A stretch of 64,000 bases of DNA from Echinarachnius parma. Its lineage: Eukaryota > Echinodermata > Echinoidea > Clypeasteroida > Echinarachniidae. Shown one piece after another: positions 12,238 to 25,800 of this stretch. Within the stretch, counting starts at the first letter, position 1. Every line of letters begins with the position of its first letter. A model generated the notes under the pieces. It ran no database searches. It was not told where the DNA came from and saw only the letters and a program-made list of their open reading frames with translations. The stretch covers positions 1 to 64,000 of the forward strand of contig JBAMJV010004300.1 in assembly GCA_037951105.1 (NCBI GenBank), read 5' to 3'. The position numbers were made by a program, and so were the translations under genes.

Positions 12238-12954
12238 GTGTCTTAACTTCGCGCGTATCCCCAACTTCGCGCATCATAGCGAGATACGCAAAACATTAGA
12301 ACACGGACACGGCGACGGAAATTTTCAATGTCAACTGAAAGAGCACACATCAATTAGCAAATTAAGAGCGTATTTCTGAAGAAATACCTACTTTTTGTGG
12401 TCTTTTTTGTAAATCACAACTTTGTGTTCCAAACAAAATTATGGAGGAGGAAGTATCAAGCAAATTAAACGGAATCGTTCCAGTAGAACATATTTGTTGT
12501 CATCGAAAGGCTGCGCAAAATGCTCCTTAATTCGACCTACCCTTCAAATTCAATTTCGGATCGCGCAATCTCCGTAGATAGCTTGACAACGCTGCGCGTG
12601 CTAAGATGCTAATGCGCGCAAAATGTTTGCATCATCACACTGCCATGAAATGCGTGTTACGGTTTTGCTACACGGGATACGTGATAAGTCAATGGCAGGG
12701 TGCCCTATGTATTACGCGCGAAGTATGGAGACTACCGTACTCGGTGAAGAAGTTCTTGCTGATATGACATAGTCACGGAATCGGGCCATTAACACCACAA
12801 ATTATGAGTTTAAATGAAATTGTTTAAGATAAAATCGAATCCTCAGAATTTGAGGAATAATTTCTTATTGTTTCACTGAGATTACTGTAATTTTTCTTGA
12901 TCCTAAGCCACTTTGAAAAAATCCGAAATGTTCGTGCGCGAAGTTAGGATACAC
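12238..12954. mobile_element. Possible degenerate MITE with acttcgcgc ends
   Basis: The left end gtgtcttaacttcgcgcg faces a right end whose complement reads gtgtatcctaacttcgcgca. The acttcgcgc core occurs twice at the left. No target duplication can be resolved and no coding frame is present, so this is a tentative call. Confidence 0.45.
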
Positions 12955-13505
12955 CTTCATAATGACGTTTATAAAATAATAGGCTTAATAATATTAAGCA
13001 GCATGCATGGGACAGAGTCATAGTCATGATTGGAATAGTAATTATTATACAGTCGATTAACTGTCTGCATATTTAGCTAATGTAGGATCCGGTAGCTGCG
13101 ATGCATGGATCGAGTTCGTCAACAATTCGTGCGATCGTGTGTTCGATGATGTCGATGGGTCTCAAATTCAAATCTCGATCTCGATCTAGCGCCGCGGCTC
13201 GCGTCGTCGCGTGCGCGATCAGTACAAGTACTTGCAGTGTACGCGATATGCATGCAAAATGCAGTGATCAGCTGATTGTAATGCTATTTTAGCCTACAAT
13301 TACAATGTGTTATGTATTGCGTATCGAGTACTGTTTGCGCAGACACGCGCCTACGCGGTTAAATGACCAATCATATTGTGCGGATTGAAACAAATACGCG
13401 TAATGCGCCTTCATTGCACACCTTGTTACGCACGGGAATATCCATATATGGGATCGATGGCCGGTCAATGATGAGAGATATAAACAAATAACCAAATATC
13501 CTTGC

Positions 13506-13622
13506 TCGGGTGATGGAGGTAAACTATACGCGCCTCGATGATCCTGCGAAGGTACCATCATGCCTCGGCATGATAGTACCTTCGCAGATCACCTCGGCGC
13601 GTATAGTTTTGCCATCACCCTC
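13506..13622. repeat. Long near-perfect palindrome
   Basis: The sequence from gggtgatggaggtaaac to gttttgccatcaccc reads as its own complement, with arms of about 55 bp and a centre near 13563 (atgcc/tcggcat). A few mismatches lie in the arms. It could form a cruciform or an RNA hairpin, and it sits near the right edge of the insertion into LINE-F. Confidence 0.8.
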
Positions 13623-13644
13623 CCAGTCGATGGTTATTTTGCTT

Positions 13645-14400
13645 ACTATGACAGGGCGATGGGGAAGACAGTGATGTGGATTCTGTGAACGAGAACGGAG
13701 AAAAAACTTGAATTTTGCTCTACCTTTGAGTTTGACCATGTTAAAGGCGGGACTCTCTTCTACATAAAGACATTCCACAAACTCACATGGAACTCTCCTA
13801 ACGGACGAGATAAGAGCCAAATTGACTACTGATGATTAATGGCACATGGAGACCTTTACTTTTTGACGTCAGAGTGATGCGGGATCAGATGTCAATAGCG
13901 ACCACCGTCTTGTGATGGCAGTAGTAAAAGTGAATCTGAGGAAAACTAGTAGAAGGCAGGACAACAACAATTTGATGTTGATAAGCTGGCGAGATCCTAG
14001 AGCTTTCGTATTGCAGCTTAAGAACAGATTCTATATATTAGCGGAACTAGAAACTGACAATCAACCAAATATGGATGCAGCCACAGATGACGTCATTAAC
14101 AGTTGGGAACAAGTTAAGACAGCCTACTTGAAAACTAGTGAATCATGTCTCGGAGGTTAAAAAGAAGGAAAATAAAGACGTGGATAAGAAAGAGTGGATA
14201 AATACTACGCAAGCCATAGATAAACGGAGGGGTGCGAGGAAACGAGCCATAGAAGCAAAATCAGACGTGACTGAAAGAAAGATAATTATGAGCTTTAGTA
14301 CCGAGAGGCAAACAAGGCCGTAAAGACGAAGACAAAAGCAGGCAAACGTGCCTTTGTTGAAGACCTTGCAAATCAGGCAGAGGAAGCAGCCATTAAAGAG
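13645..14400 (+). pseudogene. LINE-F endonuclease end and linker
   Basis: Readable wording includes HKLTWNSPNGRDKSQIDY near 13778-13830, then SDVNSDHRLVMAVVKVN from about 13885, which contains the SDH catalytic motif of APE-type endonucleases. A Lys/Arg-rich linker follows (13912-14323). At least three frameshifts break it. Confidence 0.7.
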
Positions 14401-14459
14401 TTATTGTAAAAATTACCAAAGAGGAAGGGATCCTTAAACAAATTGTAGTAACTGGCGTG

Positions 14460-15120
14460 GCATCACACCATTGTCAATACCAGGCAAAAATACTGACAAA
14501 GATTACCCGTATCACAGATGCTGTTGACCAAAGTCTCAGAAAGGAACAGGCAGGTTTTTTGAAGGGATAAGGGTGCACTGACCAGATATTTGCACTACGT
14601 AATATCATAGAGAAATGCACAGGATGGCAGAGGAAACTATATAATTATTAACTCTTGTTGACTTTGAAAAAGAGCCTTCGATAGCATCCACCGAGACAGC
14701 CTTTGGCGAATACTACGATTATATGAGATACTAGAGCAGCTAGTTCTTGTAATTAGAAGCTTTTACACCAATTTCACATGCAGAGTTGGAAACAGCAACT
14801 ATAAGTGTCCAAGTGAAGACTGGAGTTAGGCAATGATCTGTGTCATGTCAGCACTGCTCTTGAGGACCTCGTCTTTGCAGATGATCTCGCTCTTCTTTCA
14901 CACACCCACCAGCATATGCAAGAAAAAACATCCAGACTCAGTGATTTTGCCCAGCAGATTGGCTTGAAGATCAGCCAAAAGAAAACAGAGGTGATGACTC
15001 TGAACATCCCGGACCCTTCACCAATACAAGCAAACGGAGAAGATCTACCTATAACTGAGGAGTGTACCTGGGCAGCACTGTCAGGCACGATGGATCGGTG
15101 CATGCAAAGACATTAAGAAC
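14460..15120 (+). pseudogene. LINE-F reverse transcriptase remnant
   Basis: Visible RT pieces are LTKITRITDAVDQSLRKEQ and QAGF (14490-14560), GCTDQIFALRNIIEKC, a DFEKAFDSIHRDSLW-like run (14655-14710) and VFADDLALLSHTHQHMQ (14868-14925), followed by LKISQKKTEVM. The FADD catalytic pair is kept but stops and frameshifts occur throughout. The frame ends at an insertion near 15120. Confidence 0.7.
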
Positions 15121-15895
15121 CGTCTTTATGTTGAGGGGTGGGAGGGGTGAGCTCCCTGAGGTTGGGATAATGAGTCGCAGGAAAAATACTCAAATGAATG
15201 AGCGATGGACAGTTGACGTGCATGCGGATGTAAACTTTATTCAGCCAAAAAAACGGACCCCAAGGTCAATCGTCTCTATCTCGTCAAGATCACAACAGCC
15301 TCAGGCTCAGCCTCATCAACTTTGCTGACTGACACACCAGACAGGAATTCTGATCATTATCAAATCTTCCTAAAGAAGATGACTGCATCTTCACACCGGT
15401 ACAACAAGCGAATGCAATCCCCAAACTTTCCAAACTTGTAGCTTCAACACCACTTTCATCTCCAAACTTTCGGAACGTGTTCAGTGCTTCAGCACTACTT
15501 TTCCCCCACTCCAGTATATAGTGCATGTGTGCTCCACTTATCACTTCTAACTGCACTATATTTCACACGGCGTATGAACACCGGCCCTACATAATGGTGC
15601 AAGGGATATATCACATCACCGGGAACATCGTCCTCACAGTTGGGCTTAATAATAATAATAATAATATCCAATTTTTATATAGCACTTATCACGATTGATA
15701 ATCATCTCTAAGCGCTTTACAATGTGCTTACAGTGCTTACAGTGTGGCTTCTGGACACTGCCTAAACTTATTCCTTCTATTTTCTTAAAACAAAGATATA
15801 AATAAAATGTATACTACTCTCTGTGTATAATGTATACTGGGCAGTAATTAAAAACTGTGGTCATATTTAAAATACAATATACATGTATATGAAAT
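15120..15895. other. Insertion between LINE-F RT and C-terminal region
   Basis: LINE-F coding stops near 15120 and resumes near 15895, so about 775 bp were inserted. Part of it is a SINE tail (15649-15745). The rest contains a minus-strand open stretch at 15290-15556 of 88 residues that I do not recognise. It may be an unknown non-autonomous element. Confidence 0.4.
15649..15745 (-). repeat. 3' tail of a tRNA-derived SINE with (ATT)n end
   Basis: Read on the minus strand it runs aaagcgcttagagatg, then tgctatataaaaattgg, then repeated ATT. The same tail wording closes the complete SINEs at 36091-36438 and 43682-44016. Only the tail is present, as expected for a 5'-truncated copy. Confidence 0.65.
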
Positions 15896-16425
15896 TCTAC
15901 CCCCTGTCATCTACAAAGCCAGAAATGCATTCAGTATGCTCAATAATGTATGGAGATCACAGCAGTACAGCACCAAGACCAAGCTGAAATTGTACCAGAG
16001 CTGTGTCCTTTCCACTCTTTTGTACGGCTCTGAATGCTGGATAATGACGAAAAACGACCTCAATAAGCTGTCGGTCTGCCACACAAAGAGTCTGAGAAGA
16101 ATATGTCGTATTTTCTTGCCAAACACCATTTCAAACGAAGAACTGTATGCCCAGCAATGCCATCAAGACAGCATGGAGAACATCATCATGAGAATAAGGT
16201 AGCGATGGATAGGACATGTGATGAGAAAGAACATAGATGACATCATACGAACAACCCTCCACTGGACACCAGAAGGGAAAAGAAAAAGGGGACGTCCTAA
16301 ACACACTTGGCGAAGAACTGTAAGACCTGAACCACATATGGGGAACCATCCAGAGACCAGGATCGGAAGGAGTCGAAGACTTTTGTTGCTGCCCTATGTG
16401 CCAGTATGCATAATGGGCAGTAAGT
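15895..16425 (+). pseudogene. LINE-F C-terminal region
   Basis: Long in-frame pieces are visible: YKARNAFSMLNNVWRSQQYS, TKTKLKLYQSCVLSTLLYGS, WIGHVMRKN and KRKRGRPKHTWRRT, ending after a frameshift with TFVAALCASMHNGQ and a stop near 16423. This is the known C-terminal wording of this LINE type. One in-frame stop lies at about 16201. Confidence 0.75.
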
Positions 16426-16426
16426 A

Positions 16427-18278
<1,852 letters not shown>

Positions 18279-18489
18279 AGTAAGTACGATTTTGAATGTC
18301 ACCCTCCGAAATTCAGATCGAATTTTACCAAACACGTGTATAATAGAATGCGTGCTTGCAGACGACTTGATTTCATTCGCGTTTATAAACTGTATGGACC
18401 CAGTCGCCAAACCTAGGCAATCCACTTTACCGCCATCAAGGAGCTTTCTAGAATCTAGAAATCAGGAGATCTACTGATATACGGTATAT

Positions 18490-18620
18490 TATGGAGGTTT
18501 GGTGATACGATCAGATGGGCGCCCGATTCAAAGCACGGGGTTCTGAGTACGAGTTTATCGATATCCATGTCCTTCAGCAAGACATTTTATCGATAGCGCT
18601 GTTCTCTGCTTAAATTGAAG
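18490..18620 (+). repeat. Degenerate tRNA-SINE-like fragment
   Basis: The run gtccttcagcaagacattt followed by ctgttctctgctt matches the post-tRNA region of the SINE at 36091-36438 (gtccttcagcaagacaattt, ctgctctctact). The preceding part is too diverged to show clear A and B boxes. The rest of 18279-19032 shows nothing recognisable. Confidence 0.4.
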
Positions 18621-19032
18621 GAAACCATGTTTTCATTTTTTGCTTAAATAAGTAGACTGCGTATAAATAAATTAATCTTCATAGAACAGTGAAATACATT
18701 AGATAACAAGAAATACTCTGCAGAATATAAATGAGCGTATGGGCAAACGGTTAAGGTGTCTTTTTCTCATCAAATTCAAATACATGTACCATCGTGTTCA
18801 ACCGATAGATTTTACTTTGCCATTCATGCACATTTCGCGGCAGCAATGTTTGTTTTGGTTGAGATGTGAAAGGACTCACATGGCCAGCCTAAGTGTATTC
18901 ATTTCATGCGTTGGGATTACCTAGCAACAACTTTGTAAAAAGGGTAAATTAGAACATAGTTTTTTATACAATTATATGTGCTACGTGTACTAAAATTCAT
19001 ATTTGTGATTTGTTTCCTCTTTAAAGGCATAG

Positions 19033-19305
19033 TTTTGAACGATAAGCTTATTCTCGATCTATCGAAGAAGATCGATGCGGGACAGGTATATCCTCAGGAA
19101 TTCAGCATACATCTTGGGCTTGGAATCGGAGAAGGAAGCAGTGCAATGATCAAGGGTCAAACGCATCTTGCCCCACGATTTGCCTACAACGAGTTACTCC
19201 AGAGATTTGCCAACAAGAACGGCACCAGGAAGGATAGTGCCCTCAAACTTCGAACCATTCTTAGGAAAAAGAGCATGGCACCGGTAGCTGAACTACTAGA
19301 GGAGG
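19033..19305 (+). CDS. Death-domain-like exon, copy 1
   Basis: This 273-bp exon encodes 91 codons with a helical pattern typical of the Death-fold superfamily: LILDLSKKID (helix 1), FSIHLGLGIGEGSSAMIKG (helices 2-3), FAYNELLQRFANKNG (helix 4-5), KLRTILRKKSMAPVAELLE (helices 5-6). Death domains are protein-protein adaptors in apoptosis and innate signalling. Acceptor AG is at 19031-19032 and donor GTATG at 19306. Both borders are phase 1, so the exon is symmetric. A second copy lies at 42868-43140 with 13 nucleotide differences, and about 70 bp of upstream intron are also shared. The family call rests on pattern only; another six-helix Death-fold member is possible. Confidence 0.65.
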
Positions 19306-19474
19306 GTATGAACACAATATACTGCTGTAAACAGAGTATCTGATTAGTTTTGATGTTTCAGAAAGAGAAAACGTTTTAACAATAATGGTAGGTGGGATGA
19401 AATAAGAAGTATAGTCATAGGACAAAATAACAAACGTTTAATTAACGCACTGTCAAAATCATGGCAATGCTTAA

Positions 19475-20007
19475 AGGGGACGTTTCCCCACCTTCAATTT
19501 ACTTTTGATTATGTTCTCTACACATTCAAGCATAACTACATGTACGCATTTCTAACGTTTGCCCTCTTAACAAAGGAGGGGCATCATTCAAAGTCACTCG
19601 CTGTATATGGGCTTATCCCATTCATCGCATACAGCGTAAAGGCTGCCATTAAATATGTTAAAACCCGGATTTTGGACTGTTCGTTTTATAATGTTACGTC
19701 AAACCCGAACAAGCAAGCTAGGACTCTTTTTATTACACAACAAAGGGCAACACGTGAGCACAAGAAAAATGTTTTTTTCGTTTTGACGTCACATTCTAGA
19801 GCGAACAATTCCGAATCCGAGTTTCATAAACACCAATAGCAGCCTCCATGCTGTACGCGATTAATGGGATTAGCATGTACAGCGAGTGATTTTGAATGAT
19901 GTGCCTTCCTTGCCCAGAGGGCCAATGTTGGATTTATTTGCATGGAATGTTGTTTAATATGTAGAGTACTTAATCAAAAGTAAACAGATGGTGGGAAAAT
20001 TCTCCTT
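19475..20007. mobile_element. MITE with TTAA target duplication
   Basis: TTAA lies at 19471-19474 and 20008-20011. The ends are inverted: aggggacgtttccccacc at the left and its relative ggtgggaaaattctcct at the right, with matching inner wording (acttttgattatgttctcta against its complement). There is no transposase frame. It sits in the intron about 170 bp after the first Death-domain-like exon. Confidence 0.75.
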
Positions 20008-20099
20008 TTAACATGAGCATATCTAATATGAAATTGCATTAAAATTAAGAAGTAATGAAATGTAAATACCAAAATAAAGGTGAAGCAAATTAAATTATT

Positions 20100-20522
20100 T
20101 GTTTTTAGTAGTAGGTAGTCTCTCGGCCCTTTATACTCAATTGATTCATGGGGAGGGAGTTACAAACAATGCAAGCCACCTTTATCTCAGCTGGATCACA
20201 ATAGAGTGATTCAAGTATTAGTTAATACATATGTACAAGCGAAAAGTGAACTAATACATACAGCTTTTGGTTTCTTCCTATATTTAAATAATTGCAAAGA
20301 ATAATCATAAATGATTAAAAAGGAAGAATATTAGACTTAGCTTAATAAGCAATATTCCTCCCTTAAATCCTCCAAATGAAAAAAGGCACGGGGGTCGAAA
20401 AACTGTCTCCGCCAGGACTCGAACCCGGGTCTCTGGCTTGGAACGCCGACGCCTTCACCACTAGGACACGGAGACCGTGTGAATGAAGACAGATCCAAAT
20501 TCAGGTCATTGGCGAGCCAATC
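20100..20522 (-). repeat. tRNA-Gly-like SINE unit
   Basis: A minus-strand tRNA-like head lies at 20405-20475 with B-box-like sequence (gggttcgagtcc on the minus strand). Its left part on the minus strand is a 5' leader (tctcggccctttatactc). The 3' tail runs through ggaggatttaagggaggaa to the cacttttcgctt end. The same unit recurs at least seven more times in the window. The minus-strand LINE-B ends next to it at about 20524. Confidence 0.7.
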
Positions 20523-20591
20523 TAGTTCAAGTTCAAGTTCATTTTATTTCACATCACATTACAAATACATCAAAATATATATACATACATA

Positions 20592-20773
20592 GGAGTCCTG
20601 GCGGAGACCAATTTTTCGACCAGTGCCTTTTTTCATTTGGAGGATTAAAGGGAGGAACAATGCTTATTAAGCTACGCCTATCATTCTTCTTTCTCAATCA
20701 TTTATGATTATTCTTTGCATTATTTAAATATTGGAAGAAACTAAAGCTGTATGTATTAGTTCACCTTTCGCTT
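20592..20773 (+). mobile_element. 5'-truncated tRNA-Gly-like SINE with 11-bp target duplication
   Basis: It starts inside the tRNA-like head at ggagtcctggcggagacc and ends cacctttcgctt. The direct repeat atacatacata flanks it at 20581-20591 and 20774-20784. This defines the true 3' end of the SINE family and shows target-primed insertion into the LINE-B 3' UTR. Confidence 0.8.
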
Positions 20774-21034
20774 ATACATACATAGGAAACAATATAGAAA
20801 ACAATATTCAAGAGTATATACAACCATCTAAAACATCTACACACAGCAATACAAGGACATGATAAAATAGTAATAATAAGCCGTATTGGATGTGGGGGAA
20901 AGGCAAAGGCCATTGGCCTGTCAAGGCCTTTCCCTTTTTTAGCTACAAATTATTGAAATGAATATAAAAATGAATTACAAAACACACATAACACATTAAA
21001 ACACATACAAAGCAGGCGTATACATTATAGTAAT

Positions 21035-21313
21035 CTATTGTAATGACATATTTTTCAGATATCCTTTAAAGTTCCTTTTAAAATTACCTAGAGTTGGACA
21101 CTGTTTTAATTCATCAGGCAAGTCATTCCACACTATCGCACCTTGATAACTAATAATCGATCTAGAAAATTTATATTTACACAACGGCGTATATAGTTTA
21201 TGTGAATTCCTTGTTTCATACACATTTACATCCCTATTATATTTAAAATATCCATTAAAAAGAGGAGGTAATAACTTTTTAAAATATGAATACATAAAAC
21301 ATGGAATCTGCAA
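21035..21313 (-). pseudogene. LINE-B RT C-terminal tail
   Basis: An open frame of 92 residues carries YKFSRSIISYQGAIVWNDLP followed by a LKQCPTLGNFKRNFKGYL run. That is the usual C-terminal wording of CR1-like LINEs (I-x-xxGxxxWNxLP, then FKxxxKxxL). It is separated from the main RT frame by stops and a degenerate stretch at 21314-21487. Confidence 0.75.
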
Positions 21314-21487
21314 TTTATTTATGTCATATACATTTAATGTTTACAATTTAGAAAATAAATTATGTGTATGTGCTAAATAATGTGATTTAGTAATCGCACG
21401 AACAGCCCTTTTCTGTAATAAAAACAATCTGTTCCATAAATAAGATCAGCAATTGCCCCATACAATATTAAAATAACTTAAATGTGA

Positions 21488-22492
21488 TTAAACCATACTA
21501 TTATATATATTCACTAAAATTCTCACAGGCAAAATATACTTCAAATTATTTAATACTCCAACTATTCTTGAAATCTTTAAAGAAATATAATTGATATGCT
21601 GATTCCAACTTAATTTTTCATCTATAAATACACCAAGAAATTTAGCACATTTTACTTGCTTTATTAATACCCCATTTAATTGAATATTTATCAAATTTTC
21701 ATTAATATCTAAATTATGTTGTCTAAAGATTATATAACATGTTTTACTGTAATTGATTTGGAGTCTATTGGCTATAAACCATGATTGCACTTTACCCATT
21801 TCTACATTAATGACATCATTTAAATGTACTAAATCTTTACCAGACACATATAGGCTTGTATCATCAGCAAACAAAAGTACAGATAAAACATCACTTACAT
21901 ATTGCAAATCATTAACATGAAGCAAAAACAAAAGAGGTCCCAGGTTAGATCCCTGAGGTACACCAACAGAAATATTTCTATACTGTGAATTATGACCATC
22001 TATACATACATACTGTGTCCTATTACTTAAATAACTTTGAAACCATTTTAATGCGATACCTCTTATTCCATAAAAATTAAGTTTTTGTAATAAAATGGAA
22101 TGATCAATACAATCAAATGCCTTTGACAAATCTAAAAAAAGTCCTATAACTGTTTCTTTTTGCTCAAAGGATTTGGCAAGTTTATCAGTAAAATCAATGA
22201 AGGCATGATTAGTACTGTAACCTTTTCTAAATCCAAATTGTTTACTGTATAAAATATTGTGTTTATCAACAAAATATATCAAATTATTATCTACAATTTT
22301 TTCTAAAATCTTACTAAAAATTGAAAAAAAAGAAACAGGTCGATAGTAATTCGATACAGTTTTACTACCTCCTTTAAAAACTGGTATGACCTTTGCAATT
22401 TTTAATGCAGTAGGAAAAACACCTTCCTCAAGAGGACAATTAAAGATATTACACAAAGGAGAAACAATTGCATCGATAGAACATTTCAACAC
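21488..22492 (-). pseudogene. LINE-B reverse transcriptase core
   Basis: This 334-residue open frame holds the RT fingers and palm in order: VIPVFKGGSK and NYYRPVSFFS, QFGFRKGYSTNHAF, FLDLSKAFDCIDHSILLQKL (motif A), SVGVPQGSNLGPLLFLLHVN (motif B), LLFADDTSLY (motif C with both catalytic Asp), then KCAKFLGVFIDEKLSWNQHI. The core looks intact but lacks its N-terminus because the TIR element at 22501-25098 interrupts it; the preceding residues continue at 25116-25301. Confidence 0.85.
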
Positions 22493-22500
22493 TTTAGGAC

Positions 22501-25098
22501 GGCTTGGTATGAACAGTCACGTTCACGTCACGTTCACGTCACGTTCAGGTTCTGTACCTTTTGTGAAACAGGTCACCCAAATCTACGAAGTGTAGGGTAA
22601 CGTGACCCAACAATTTGTTGACCTGCTATATGCAATCTACGAAAGCTCACGTAAATTGCCGCTGGCGTTTTAAAAAATAACGTAAATTGTCATTGAGAAG
22701 AGACTAATGGCAAAATAGCTGGTTCAGGCCGAAGATGAATGAAACAAAATGTACCATTCATAGGCGTACCCATGGGGGCGGGTAGGGGGGGGGGGGGGGG
22801 GGGGTCACCCTCCCCTGTACCCCAAAAATACTGTTTTGGCTGTTTTTAATTGACTCCAAATATCTACAGCTAACCCCGCCCCCCCCCCCCCCCCCCCCGC
22901 TCAAAGAAATTTGGCTGACGAAATAACCCCCTCTCCTTCCCCTTTGAAAAAAAAAAACATTTGTGCGGCCACTGCTACCATTACTCAGTGTACTAATGAT
23001 GCAGCTAATGCTAGTGAAACTAATACAATGAAATGTACAAATATATAATGTACAATAAAATATTAAATTATATAATAAAGTATCGTGTATGGTGTTAGGA
23101 AAAGCGCATACACTTATCAAAGGATGATAATCACACAGCTAGACAAATGCATGCACACCCAGCCACAATGGTATAGGTTATACCCTCCCATACACGCAAA
23201 TTATACGTACACAAAAAACAAACATGTAATAAAAACAACAACAAATGAAAGTCCCCCCTTTATAAAAATAGCGAAATAATTTTAACGAATAGGTTTTGAG
23301 CAAAATATTACTTGTGTGTGATAATAAAATTCAGTGGTGTAGCGTGGTCGGACTGATTGGGGGGCAACAAAATTACTAGCGAACCCACGATTTTTTCAAA
23401 TTTTTTTTTAAAACCTAGACCAGGACCTAGCGGTTCATAAAATCCTGTCAGCGGGGGGGGGGGGGGGGGGGAGTTTTTGTCAGTACCTTTTTTTAGGCCT
23501 AGACCAGGACCAGTCCCAATTTTTGTAGCCAGGACCAGGACCGTGGAAGATATCTAGTCCAGGACCAAGCAAAAAGTCTAGACTAGGTCCAGTCGCCAAA
23601 AATTATTGGGGGGCACACCTAAATGTGCCCTTATGTTTTCTATTGTTTTTTCAGAAAGTAGCTACGCCACTGATAAAATTGATTTGTCAAGTCATGCATG
23701 AGAGTGAAAAGGCAAAGTTGTCACTTTTCACAACTCACAAGAGTCAACATGTGGCAATTTAAGTTCACATATTGTTGGAAATGAAAAAACATATAATTGT
23801 TACAAGGATTGTGGTTAGTTTTTGAGTTTTGTCTCGTTGTATGTTGTTTTGATCCGGCGCCTAGCCTGCTATTTACTCGATCGCTGCGTCGTCAAACTGT
23901 GCCTCGGCCCCGCCTCGGCCTCGCTCTCGAATCTCGTCGATATCGTCGCGACGCATCAGGGCCTGTATTCCATAAACACATATAAGCAAGAAATCTTAGA
24001 ATTTTTGCTTATTATAAGAAAAAATGCTTAGATCTAAGCATTTTTGCTTACATTTTAGACGCACTTTCGGTAAGCAAATTTGCTAAGTTTTTTTGCTTAT
24101 TATAAGCAAATTTGCTTAAACAAGCATTGGTATTCCATAAACATTTCAGCGTAAGATTTTTGTCTTAAATTTAAGACACCTCATAGGTGGCTTAAATATA
24201 AGAGAAAAAAATCTTATAGTCTGTAATCTTGAAGTTTGGGCATGTATTGTAGTGTAAGCTCGAGGATTTGCTGTGTTGCATTAACATAAATATATTCTGA
24301 TAATGCAGTAATAATGAAATAATTTGCACACCGTCTGATTTGAAGATGAGCCTAATTCATAATTGTTGAAGTATGCATACACAGGGCCAAAGGAACGCTC
24401 AAAACAAATTGGTAACTTGTCACCCTTGAAGTAATTATGTTGTTAACTAAACCCGGTAATAACAGCTGCTGCAGCTGGCCACCTCACCGTGTACTGCTAG
24501 GCAAGCACCACGGGCCGCGGCCGGAGCCCCTGGCGCCTGGCGGTCGGGGTGGCTAGCTAGGCCTAAGCGGACACAGTCCGTAGTTGGCTGTAGCGAGTAA
24601 CCAGTTTCCGATCCCCGTTTGGACCACGAATGTTTAGACAAACATAATATAAGCACAGTTTCTAATTTGATTATCCATTTCTATTTAACGTTATCTGTTA
24701 GAAAGATTTATTTTCTCCCTCTAACAACTGTCTGATACTTTGTCTGCGGTCCCCATTCACTTACATACAATTTTTTGTGCGCTGCGACAAATCCTTAAAC
24801 ACGCAATCTCCATAGGAATTCCATCGCACAAAAAGGAAAAGTTGTGTCGTCGAGAATATTCTGGATGACGTCATGACTAGTCTTAGTAACAAGCGCTTTC
24901 ACTTTTACAAATAATGATTAAACACTCACGTCACGTTTTGGTAGACGTGACGATTCGAGTTTTACCGGCATGGAAAACGACAAATTGTTGGGTCACTTTA
25001 CCCCACACTTCGTAGATTTGGGTGACCTGTTTCACAAAAGGTACAGAACCGTTCACGTGACGTGAACGTGACGTGTACGTGACTGTTCGTACCAAGCC
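22501..25098. mobile_element. 2.6-kb TIR DNA element with ~120-bp inverted ends, in LINE-B
   Basis: Terminal inverted repeats of about 120 bp start ggcttggta and run through acgaagtgtagggtaacgtg. The target duplication is tttaggac at 22493-22500 and 25100-25107 (nine bases if the preceding c is counted), as for hAT-type insertion. LINE-B coding resumes on both sides. The interior has no long transposase frame; it holds poly-G/poly-C tracts, a piece of the palindromic repeat seen at 37.8-39.6 kb, and a smaller nested MITE. Confidence 0.8.
23332..23672. mobile_element. hAT-type MITE nested inside the 2.6-kb element
   Basis: Ends are cagtggtgtagc and gctacgccactg, inverted to each other. The 8-bp duplication ataaaatt lies at 23324-23331 and 23673-23680. 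CAGTGG ends with 8-bp duplications are typical of hAT elements. It interrupts a fragment of the ctcggcagg/catgcatgag repeat family. Confidence 0.85.
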
Positions 25099-25115
25099 CT
25101 TTAGGACTAATTCCG

Positions 25116-25785
25116 TCAGGCTGCTGATTTATTTACATCTAAATTTAAAACAATATTAATAATGTCTGATTTTAAAATTGAGTCCAACCAATTTCCATGC
25201 AAATAACTATTGAAAGAACGAGTACTATCTCCTGACTTATGTACATTATCATGAATTTTCTTTCCAATAGTACTAAAAAAATCATTAAACAAATTAGACA
25301 TTTCAACCTTATCAACTATAACATCTCCTTCATGCCCAATTTCCTCAATAGGGTCCTTATGTTTTCTTATTCAATACTTCATTTATTATACTCCATGTTT
25401 TTCTTGCATTATTCAAAGCATCTTTAAATTTAGCATCATAGTATTTACGTTTAGCATCTCGTATTGCACTATTTACAGTGTTTCTATAACATTTATACAC
25501 CTGTTCTCGATAGGTAGTAGTATGTTTCAAATATATTTTATATAAAGTATATTTATGTTTACACATTTTCTTAATTTCAACAGTAAGCCATGGTTTAACA
25601 AACTTATGTTTCTTTTTCCTTATCTGAACTTCTGGAAAAGATTCATCATATAATTTACAATATATTTCAATAAACTTACTGTATTTTTGATTTACATCTT
25701 TAATATAATCCAAAATACTCCAATTAACAGAATGTAACTTTGATTGAAATGTTTGAATATTACAATCATTAATTTCTTTCTTCAT
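25116..25785 (-). pseudogene. LINE-B linker and RT N-terminus
   Basis: Two open frames, 25357-25785 and 25116-25301, carry KKKHKFVKPWLTVEIKKMCK, AIRDAKRKYYDAKF and NARKTWSIINEVLNKKT, then SNLFNDFFSTIGKKI and the conserved NKSA start of the RT. This is the standard region between endonuclease and RT in CR1-like LINEs. A frameshift follows SAA and the frame then meets the DNA transposon at 25098. Confidence 0.75.
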
Positions 25786-25800
25786 AAATTGTTCATTATA

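Larger units (their letters stand above)
9108..16425 (+). mobile_element. Broken EN-RT LINE (LINE-F, RTE-like wording) spread by nested insertions
   Basis: Pieces of one LINE appear in order: endonuclease start (9108-9290, duplicated at 9541-9720), endonuclease middle (10420-10708), endonuclease end and linker (about 13645-14330), reverse transcriptase (about 14460-15115) and C-terminal region (about 15895-16425). The gaps are filled by unrelated repeats at 10709-13645 and 15120-15895. The C-terminal wording KRKRGRPKHTWRRT is typical of elements often misannotated as craniofacial development protein 2-like. Many stops: not functional. Confidence 0.7.

Noticed and set aside
22758..23120. Poly-G/poly-C tracts as G-quadruplex or regulatory element (also 10139-10160, 17565-17586, 33270-33290)
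   Set aside because: They are simple homopolymer runs within transposon-derived DNA; nothing else supports a function.
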